From CAZSDU01 sp964605775 (GTDB lineage: Bacteria; Bacteroidota; Bacteroidia; Bacteroidales; FEN-979): a stretch of DNA of 64,000 nucleotides. Every line of letters starts with the position of its first letter. The first letter of the stretch is position 1. Location of the stretch: NCBI GenBank assembly GCA_964605775.1, contig CAZSDU010000011.1, positions 16,542 to 80,541 of the forward strand, in the 5' to 3' direction. Position numbers and translations under genes: made by a program. Shown in pieces: positions 59,204 through 64,000 of the stretch. The notes under the pieces were generated by a model. The model was not told the DNA's origin. It saw nothing but the letters and a program-made list of their open reading frames with translations, and did no database searches.

Positions 59204-59943
59204 GTAAGCAGGAGTTGGGTAAGCACAAGATTAAACAAAATGATGGTGATGCTGCTGATGACAACAGCCTTGGTGCTGGCCTGTCCCACTTCTCTTGCCC
59301 CGCCCTGGGTCTCATAACCATAAAAGCCGGAAATGGATGAGATGATAAAGGCAAAAAACACTGTTTTGGTCAGGGCATAGAAAATCGTGTATCCTTGAAA
59401 ATCGATTCTGATACCCTGTACATAATCCGAAGTGGTGACCAAACCGGTGGCAATCATGGCAATCCAACCACCCAATATGCCCATCCACATGCTGAAAACA
59501 ATCAGCACAGGATTGATCAGGATGGAAGCAGTGATTTTTGGAAAAATCAGGTAATTGGCCGAATTGACCCCCATGATCTCCAGGGCATCAATCTGCTCTG
59601 TGACTCGCATCGTCCCAATCTGGGAAGCAATGCTCGATCCCACCTTCCCGGCCAGGATCAGGCTGATCACCGTGGGGGAAAATTCAAGGATCACCGACTG
59701 ACGGGTAGTGAAACCAACCATTGACATAGGAATCAACGGACTGTCGATGTTGTAGGCAGTCTGAATGGCAACGACTGCGCCCATAAAAAGAGAAATGAAG
59801 GCCACAATGCCGATGGAGTCGAGTCCTAACTGCTCCAACTCCTCAAACAACTGCCGCTGATAAATCTTTCGCTTTTGCGGACGCATAAAAACCCGCTGCA
59901 TGAGCAGAACATATCTTCCGATGGTATCAAATACCTTCAGCAT
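59200..59943 (-). CDS. mlaE: MlaE-like ABC transporter permease
   Basis: 247 residues of the MlaE/YrbE family: LGLDSIGIVAFISLFMGAVVAIQTAYNI, GKVGSSIASQIGTMRVTEQIDALEIMGVNSANYLIFPKI (conserved E-Q-I-D-A-L coupling motif), PVLIVFSMWMGILGGW and SSISGFYGYETQGGAREVGQASTKAVV. It makes the transmembrane half of a phospholipid transporter keeping outer-membrane asymmetry. An exact -7 box (59965-59972) is 21 bases upstream. Confidence 0.94.
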   Translation of the reverse strand: MLKVFDTIGRYVLLMQRVFMRPQKRKIYQRQLFEELEQLGLDSIGIVAFISLFMGAVVAIQTAYNIDSPLIPMSMVGFTTRQSVILEFSPTVISLILAGKVGSSIASQIGTMRVTEQIDALEIMGVNSANYLIFPKITASILINPVLIVFSMWMGILGGWIAMIATGLVTTSDYVQGIRIDFQGYTIFYALTKTVFFAFIISSISGFYGYETQGGAREVGQASTKAVVISSITIILFNLVLTQLLLT

Positions 59944-59964
59944 AAAATCTTTTTGCTAAAATAC

Positions 59965-59972
59965 CAAAAATA
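59965..59972 (-). promoter_or_regulatory. -7 promoter box TATTTTTG of mlaEF-cvpA
   Basis: Exact TAnnTTTG element on the minus strand, 21 bases from the mlaE ATG. Confidence 0.55.
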
Positions 59973-60042
59973 GGTGAAATAACGTTTCAGAGGAAGAAAT
60001 ATTGATACGGTCTGCCCGACAAGCAGGGATATGAGATAAAGG

Positions 60043-60091
60043 ATACAAGATGCAAGACGCAAGGCATCGCCTATCGCCTATCGCTTATCGT
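60043..60091. repeat. Heptamer-type tandem repeat
   Basis: Degenerate 7-base units: AGATGCA, AGACGCA, then ATCGCCT, ATCGCCT, ATCGCTT, ATCG. It lies between mlaE and the small lipoprotein gene and resembles the ispG heptamers in period. Confidence 0.6.
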
Positions 60092-60127
60092 CAAATTTTT
60101 TTATACTTTTACATTGACGATTTTTAT

Positions 60128-60259
60128 ATGCGTACTTTAAAACGACGGTCCGTGTTTTTAATCTTATTCCTTAGTCTGGTATTGCTGGGGGTATCCTGTA
60201 GCACCCAGCGTTATCCTGCCCACCGGAAAGGTCATCCGAAAGGTTGCAATTGCCCGTAA
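60128..60259 (+). CDS. Very small lipoprotein with CNCP end
   Basis: 43 residues from ATG 60128. A signal (MRTLKRRSVFLILFLSLVLLGVSC) gives Cys24, leaving a mature peptide of only 20 residues ending HPKGCNCP. Similar tiny lipoproteins with K(G)C(x)CP ends are common in Bacteroidota; the function is unknown. A near-consensus -7 box (TACTTTTA, 60104-60111) is 16 bases upstream. An in-frame start at 60050 would place a repeat in the coding sequence and is rejected. Confidence 0.65.
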   Translation: MRTLKRRSVFLILFLSLVLLGVSCSTQRYPAHRKGHPKGCNCP

Positions 60260-60300
60260 TTTTAATCCTACCTTTGTTTTTTAACCCAGAGTCTGAAAAC

Positions 60301-61005
60301 GTGCAATTATTTTTCTTTCAAAGAAAAACAAAACCAACAAGGATTATCCCTGTCCAACACCGTCATGCTGTCAAGGAATTGCTGATTCCGCGTTTCCCGG
60401 AGAATACCATTGAAATCATCTTACAGTATTGGGATGAAAATCCTTTTCACCTGAAGATCGTGCGTCACCGGCATTCAAAAAGCGGCGATTTCAGGCCTGC
60501 CCATAATGGAAATCCTGCCCGGATCACCGTGAATGGAGACCTGAACCCCTCTGCTTTTCTGATCACCCTGATCCATGAACTGGCCCATCATACAGTCCAG
60601 AAAAAAAACCGGTCACGGCCTCACGGAACTGAATGGAAATCAAGATTCCGGGAAATGATGCAGCCATTTCTGACTTCATCGGTTTTCACTACTGAGGTTT
60701 TGACTGCCTTGCAAATATACCTGAAAAATCCGCTGGCTTCAACTTCCGCCGACCAGAACCTGAGCAGGGCACTGAAAAGCAGGGAAGAAAATAACGGTCA
60801 GGTTCACCTGGAAGACCTGTCCCCGGATGCTGTTTTTCGGATTCATAACGGAAAAACTTTTTGTAAAAAGGAGAAGTTGCGAAAGCGCTACCGCTGTATC
60901 TGTCTGCAGAACCAGAGAATCTACCTGATCAGTCCGCTGGTGCCGGTTGTTCCGGTGAGCCGGGAGCAGACAGAATGGGGAAGCAAGGCGGGAGCACCCC
61001 GGTAG
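60301..61005 (+). CDS. SprT-like zinc metallopeptidase-domain protein
   Basis: 234 residues from GTG 60301; a TTG at 60244 is an alternative that would overlap the small lipoprotein gene. The SprT-like core reads ITVNGDLNPSAFLITLIHELAHHTVQKKNRSRPHGTEWKSRFREMM with the zinc site His92-Glu93-x-x-His96 and a third ligand in RPHG. The C-terminal third carries Cys at FCKKEK and YRCICL, which may be a second metal site. SprT-type proteins in eukaryotes (Spartan) cut DNA-protein crosslinks; bacterial roles are unclear. The last residues are encoded by an 11-base repeat, so the original C-terminus may have been replaced. Confidence 0.82.
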   Translation: MQLFFFQRKTKPTRIIPVQHRHAVKELLIPRFPENTIEIILQYWDENPFHLKIVRHRHSKSGDFRPAHNGNPARITVNGDLNPSAFLITLIHELAHHTVQKKNRSRPHGTEWKSRFREMMQPFLTSSVFTTEVLTALQIYLKNPLASTSADQNLSRALKSREENNGQVHLEDLSPDAVFRIHNGKTFCKKEKLRKRYRCICLQNQRIYLISPLVPVVPVSREQTEWGSKAGAPR

Positions 61006-61026
61006 CATCCCGGCAGTATCCCGGTC
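60989..61026 (+). repeat. 11-base tandem repeat at the 3' end of the SprT-like gene
   Basis: Units of the form GCGGGAGCACC, CCGGTAGCATC, CCGGCAGTATC, CCGGTC run across the stop codon at 61003-61005. They encode the last SKAGAPR residues. Confidence 0.65.
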
Positions 61027-61097
61027 TTCAATGCTTGTTATAAGGGAGCTTAATTACACCCATCAAGATTAAAATAAGTTTATGTTTATTTGCAATC

Positions 61098-61129
61098 TTT
61101 GTTTTTCAAACGGTATATTGATATTTTTG
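61098..61129 (+). promoter_or_regulatory. Full -33/-7 promoter of the guanylyltransferase gene
   Basis: TTTG at 61098-61101 and TATTTTTG at 61122-61129 are 20 bases apart, the textbook Bacteroidota spacing. The ATG is 24 bases downstream. This is the clearest promoter in the window. Confidence 0.7.
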
Positions 61130-61153
61130 TGAAACATTTGTAAACCTTTCCAG

Positions 61154-62251
61154 ATGGCAAAATCAACCCACCATTTCTGTGTGATCATGGCCGGGGGTAT
61201 CGGCGCCCGGTTCTGGCCCATGAGCCGCACTTCTCATCCCAAGCAATTCATCGATATTTTAGGGACAGGGGAAACCCTTATCCGTCAAACTTATAATCGC
61301 TTCATTAAAATCTGTCCCCCCGAAAACATTTACATCGTTACCAATGAAATATACAAAGACCTGGTAAAAGAACAAATTCCCGAATTAAGTTGCAAACAGA
61401 TACTTCTGGAGCCCTCACGCCGGAATACAGCTCCCTGTATTGCCTATGCCAACTATTGCATTTATGCAAGGGATCCTGAGGCCGTTATTGTGGTTGCTCC
61501 TTCCGACCACATTATCCTCAAAGAAGAAATTTTCCTCAGGGACATTGAGTCTGCCATGGAGGCCGCCGCCCGCCATGAATGGCTGCTGACCCTCGGAATA
61601 CGGCCCAGCCGGCCCGATACCGGCTACGGTTATATCCAGTACACCGAAGGCATGGTGTATCAGAAGAATCCACAGATCAGAAAAGTCAAAACCTTTACCG
61701 AAAAGCCCAATCTCGAACTGGCTGAGACTTTTCTCCAATGCGGGGATTTTCTCTGGAATTCAGGGATTTTTATCTGGTCGCTGAAAAGCATTATGACGGC
61801 TTTTAAAGAGCATCTCCCGGAAGTTGACGTGCTGTTCAGCCAGGGACAGGGAAAATTCGGGTCCAAAGAAGAGAAAAATTTTATCTCAGAAACTTACTCC
61901 ATTTGTAAAAGCATTTCCATCGACTATGGCGTCATGGAAAAAGCCAACAATGTGTACGTCCTGGCTGCCGACTTCGGCTGGTCCGACCTGGGAACCTGGG
62001 GATCCCTTTACGAAAACCGCCCCCAGGATGCACAGGGCAATGCCATCGTGGGTAAAAACGTGCTGATGTACGATTCCTCGAATTGTATTGTCAATATGCC
62101 TAACGATAAAGTGGTCGTGCTTGAAGGATTGAACGATTATATCGTAGTGGAATCAGAGAATGTATTGCTGGTTTGCCGAAAAACAGACGAGCAGCAGATC
62201 CGGCAGTTCGTCAACGACGTCCGCCTCGAAAAAGGCGAGAAGTTCGTGTAA
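61154..62251 (+). CDS. manC: Mannose-1-phosphate guanylyltransferase
   Basis: 365 residues. The nucleotidyl-transferase signature FCVIMAGGIGARFWPMSRTSHPKQFIDILG, the PSDH motif VVAPSDHIIL, a FTEKPN motif (VKTFTEKPNLELAE) and GDFLWNSGIFIWSLKSI agree with GDP-mannose pyrophosphorylase of the ManC single-domain type. It makes GDP-mannose for glycans. There is no C-terminal phosphomannose isomerase domain, unlike the bifunctional enzymes of about 470 residues. It is transcribed from its own full promoter. Confidence 0.95.
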   Translation: MAKSTHHFCVIMAGGIGARFWPMSRTSHPKQFIDILGTGETLIRQTYNRFIKICPPENIYIVTNEIYKDLVKEQIPELSCKQILLEPSRRNTAPCIAYANYCIYARDPEAVIVVAPSDHIILKEEIFLRDIESAMEAAARHEWLLTLGIRPSRPDTGYGYIQYTEGMVYQKNPQIRKVKTFTEKPNLELAETFLQCGDFLWNSGIFIWSLKSIMTAFKEHLPEVDVLFSQGQGKFGSKEEKNFISETYSICKSISIDYGVMEKANNVYVLAADFGWSDLGTWGSLYENRPQDAQGNAIVGKNVLMYDSSNCIVNMPNDKVVVLEGLNDYIVVESENVLLVCRKTDEQQIRQFVNDVRLEKGEKFV

Positions 62252-62273
62252 AAACGGGGGAGTGAAACACTTA

Positions 62274-62918
62274 TCACCCTGGTTCATACTGCACCACATG
62301 ATACCGCAGCAGGCTCCAGGAACGGGTTGTATCGTTCCAGTTGCCAGCTACTTTGATCAATCCAATATTTTTTGCGAAATAGAAATTGAATGTTTTAATC
62401 AATGGTTGTTCGGTGTAAGTCCATCGGGTTTGACAAACATCTTTGTAATGAGTAAAATTGAGTATATAATCAGGATAATACATGAGATTTTCGAATAAAA
62501 CTGTTGCACTACCCGAAGTCGATTTATATTCACCCTTAATGGGGAAATTACTTATTAGTCCTGGTAATACTTTAGAATTGTAAATATAGATACTTAAAAA
62601 ATCACTTCCCGAAGTGCTGGATAATACATCAATAAATTCAAAAAAGGAAGATTGATATTTTATTGAAATTGCTTCACGAACAGGATAGCCCTCATCTCCC
62701 GGATATCTATAATACGCCGGAGGACTTTTGATATAGACACTGTCAAGATCAAGCGTTGAGTCGTTCCGGAATATCCAATAACTTCCCTGTTGGAATAAAA
62801 ACCAGGGTTTAAATTCATCAGATACCGGATAAAAATCAGGGTCTTTTTTGCAAGAAAAAAACAATAATCCAAGAACTATAAAGATGGGGATGTAACCGGA
62901 GGTTGTTCTCTTAATCAT
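62274..62918 (-). CDS. Lipoprotein of a tandem paralogous family, copy 1
   Basis: 214 residues. The signal ends in FFSC (Cys23) followed by KKDPDFYPVSDEFKPWFLFQQGSYWIFRNDSTLDLDSVYI. The same pattern occurs in the gene at 63193-63858 (QKGSYWIYQNDSTMMLDSTYV), and both contain FAKNIG(L/I)IK near the end. The last 32 bases of coding (62289-62320) are nearly identical to the gene fragment at the right window edge. No domain is recognised; a beta-rich surface lipoprotein is likely. Family expansion by tandem duplication is well supported. Confidence 0.82.
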   Translation of the reverse strand: MIKRTTSGYIPIFIVLGLLFFSCKKDPDFYPVSDEFKPWFLFQQGSYWIFRNDSTLDLDSVYIKSPPAYYRYPGDEGYPVREAISIKYQSSFFEFIDVLSSTSGSDFLSIYIYNSKVLPGLISNFPIKGEYKSTSGSATVLFENLMYYPDYILNFTHYKDVCQTRWTYTEQPLIKTFNFYFAKNIGLIKVAGNWNDTTRSWSLLRYHVVQYEPG

Positions 62919-63001
62919 AATTTAACCATTTTTGATAATAACACGGATTTATCTGAAGTAAGACGAATTGTAAACCCAATTTCCCCAAGATTGCACCCCT
63001 T

Positions 63002-63111
63002 TTACTCAAACACAATCTTCCCCGAATAGTTCTTTTTACCGTTGCTGAGGATGGCCGTGTACATTCCTTTGGCCTGCTGTTCGGACGGGTAACGACAATA
63101 TCTAAGAGCAA
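63002..63111 (-). pseudogene. T9SS sorting-domain remnant, copy 1
   Basis: On the minus strand a frame ending TAA at 63002-63004 encodes RYPSEQQAKGMYTAILSNG followed by KKNYSGKIVFE. This is the end of a T9SS type A sorting domain (GMYTAILSNGK, SGKIVFE). No start codon or upstream domain is present. It is debris between two paralogous lipoprotein genes. Confidence 0.6.
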
Positions 63112-63192
63112 ATATGGAACTTCTTATGCTTTTTGTCTTTATGAATAGAATAGTAAAAACGGTAAGGATCTCGATATTCTATAATTGGAGAT

Positions 63193-63858
63193 TCATTGTT
63201 GAAAAACACTGTATCTCTTTAAACTATACGACCTTTTAAGATTAAAATACCTAGTGTTCTCAATATATTTAATTATACCAATATTTTTTGCAAAATGAAT
63301 TTCACGAAAATAAAAATGAGGATTGCTATCAGTAGAATCTATTGAAATGATTTTTGAACAAATAATATTAAAATAAACCACATTATTAATTGTATCATTA
63401 GAAATAATCCAATATTTAAAAACACTATTTCCTAAACAATCTTGAGATAAAATTGGAATATTCGGTTCCCAACCAGCAAAATATGCAATTGGACCTGCAG
63501 TTCGATATACGGGATAGCCACTAGAATCAATGTATATCCCAGCAATCTTCAAACAATTCTGTCCAGGACAATAATATCCAATTTCAAGTTCATTAAGGAA
63601 TTGACTTTTAAAATACATGGTAATTATTTCCCGGGTTTTACCAGAATAAAAATTATCGTGGTCTGTCGAATGGTACAACCAAACATAAGTACTATCGAGC
63701 ATCATGGTTGAATCATTCTGATAAATCCAGTAGCTGCCTTTTTGGTAAGCGAAAAATTGTTTCATGTCGTCGGAAATAGGATAATGGGCCAATTCTTTCT
63801 TGCAGGACGAAATGGAAATTAAAAGAAAAACCAACATGACTAGGATAGTAGGTTTCAT
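63193..63858 (-). CDS. Lipoprotein of a tandem paralogous family, copy 2
   Basis: 221 residues. Signal MKPTILVMLVFLLISISSC gives Cys19, then KKELAHYPISDDMKQFFAYQKGSYWIYQNDSTMMLDSTYVW. It shares this N-terminal block and the FHFAKNIG-type C-terminal block with copy 1, while the middle is diverged and has two extra Cys (GYYCPGQNCLK). Coding sequence is AT-richer than its neighbours. An exact -7 box (63885-63892) is 26 bases upstream. Function unknown. Confidence 0.82.
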   Translation of the reverse strand: MKPTILVMLVFLLISISSCKKELAHYPISDDMKQFFAYQKGSYWIYQNDSTMMLDSTYVWLYHSTDHDNFYSGKTREIITMYFKSQFLNELEIGYYCPGQNCLKIAGIYIDSSGYPVYRTAGPIAYFAGWEPNIPILSQDCLGNSVFKYWIISNDTINNVVYFNIICSKIISIDSTDSNPHFYFREIHFAKNIGIIKYIENTRYFNLKRSYSLKRYSVFQQ

Positions 63859-63884
63859 ACTGTTATTATAGGAAAAACTGACGA

Positions 63885-63892
63885 CAAATATA
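63885..63892 (-). promoter_or_regulatory. -7 promoter box TATATTTG of lipoprotein copy 2
   Basis: Exact TAnnTTTG element on the minus strand, 26 bases from the ATG at 63858. It directly follows the second sorting-domain debris. Confidence 0.5.
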
Positions 63893-63896
63893 CATT

Positions 63897-63924
63897 ACCT
63901 TTTTCCCCGAATAGTTCTTTTTAC
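63897..63924 (-). pseudogene. T9SS sorting-domain remnant, copy 2 (fragment)
   Basis: The 22 bases 63903-63924 are identical to 63018-63039 of the first remnant and encode the same KKNYSGK on the minus strand. The rest of the domain is missing. Confidence 0.55.
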
Positions 63925-63955
63925 ACTTGAAGGCAAACGCTTATTCCCCCGCTTC

Positions 63956-64000
63956 CTACTGCACTACATGATACCGCAGCAGGCTCCAGGTGGTATCGGT
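63956..64000 (-). CDS. Lipoprotein family, copy 3 (only the C-terminal 14 codons in window)
   Basis: The minus strand reads TDTTWSLLRYHVVQ and stop. Copy 1 ends DTTRSWSLLRYHVVQYEPG, so this is the 3' end of a third family member whose body lies beyond the window. The match at DNA level is 31 of 32 bases (63959-63990 against 62289-62320). Confidence 0.65.
   Translation of the reverse strand, partial: TDTTWSLLRYHVVQ

Noticed and set aside
62911..63111. 66-codon minus-strand frame between lipoproteins
   Set aside because: The better explanation is the neighbouring frame, which gives a recognisable T9SS sorting-domain end without a start codon.
1..64000. tRNA, rRNA, insertion sequence, prophage or defence island
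   Set aside because: Reading both strands I found no cloverleaf, no rRNA segment, and no transposase, integrase, nuclease-helicase or restriction gene.

Overview
The window comes from a chromosome of a Bacteroidota bacterium, most likely an uncultured member of the Bacteroidia. The evidence is the promoter type (exact TAnnTTTG -7 boxes in front of about twenty genes, almost no Shine-Dalgarno sites), type IX secretion (T9SS) C-terminal sorting domains, TonB-dependent receptors with a carboxypeptidase-D-like N-terminal domain, BACON domains, an RprX/RprY-like two-component pair, DUF1573, a split ATP synthase operon with a long AtpB, and many SCxx-type lipoproteins. No transposase, integrase, phage gene, CRISPR array, rRNA or tRNA was recognised.

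Layout. 1-8.3 kb: partial transglutaminase-like protein, ferritin-like protein, a PurF homologue without the catalytic cysteine, CstA, a decayed T9SS protein, a lipoprotein, a dicarboxylate/glutamate symporter and a GPP34-family protein. 8.5-11.6 kb: His-rich exported protein plus TonB receptor, followed by an apparently orphan cobalamin-riboswitch-like element. 11.7-18.6 kb, minus strand: T9SS-secreted BNR-repeat protein, M13 peptidase, FGE-like protein, and a fusion of a GATase/ThuA-like domain with a class C beta-lactamase domain. 19-26 kb: RprXY-like sensor/regulator with a helically phased repeat array upstream, DUF1573 protein, ABC-2 exporter with a TetR regulator and two matching operators, and a soluble hybrid histidine kinase.

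26-38 kb is an outer-membrane uptake locus: BACON/beta-helix lipoprotein and large TonB receptor on the plus strand, and on the minus strand a PstS-like lipoprotein, TPR protein, ExbB, two ExbD and TonB. The PstS-like gene suggests phosphate or a phosphorylated substrate, but this is inference. 38-45 kb: DUF3109 protein, ferritin and atpBEFHAG (atpD and atpC lie elsewhere). 45-50 kb: TolC and a membrane-fusion protein without a pump gene, then tsaB and ispG. 50-62 kb: lipid kinase, O-antigen ligase/deacetylase/glycosyltransferase/nitrilase operon, pgk with a GT9 glycosyltransferase, CvpA, MlaFE-type lipid ABC transporter, SprT-like protein and a mannose-1-phosphate guanylyltransferase. Several of these genes serve cell-envelope glycan and lipid work. 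The right end holds a tandem family of related lipoproteins separated by T9SS-domain debris.

I see no clear new defence or mobile system. The strongest leads are regulatory (phased TTTACA repeats, orphan riboswitch, paired TetR operators) and evolutionary (Cys-less PurF, short IspG, short-period repeats entering coding sequence, the lipoprotein array). Functional names rest on motif recognition by eye; no database search was run.
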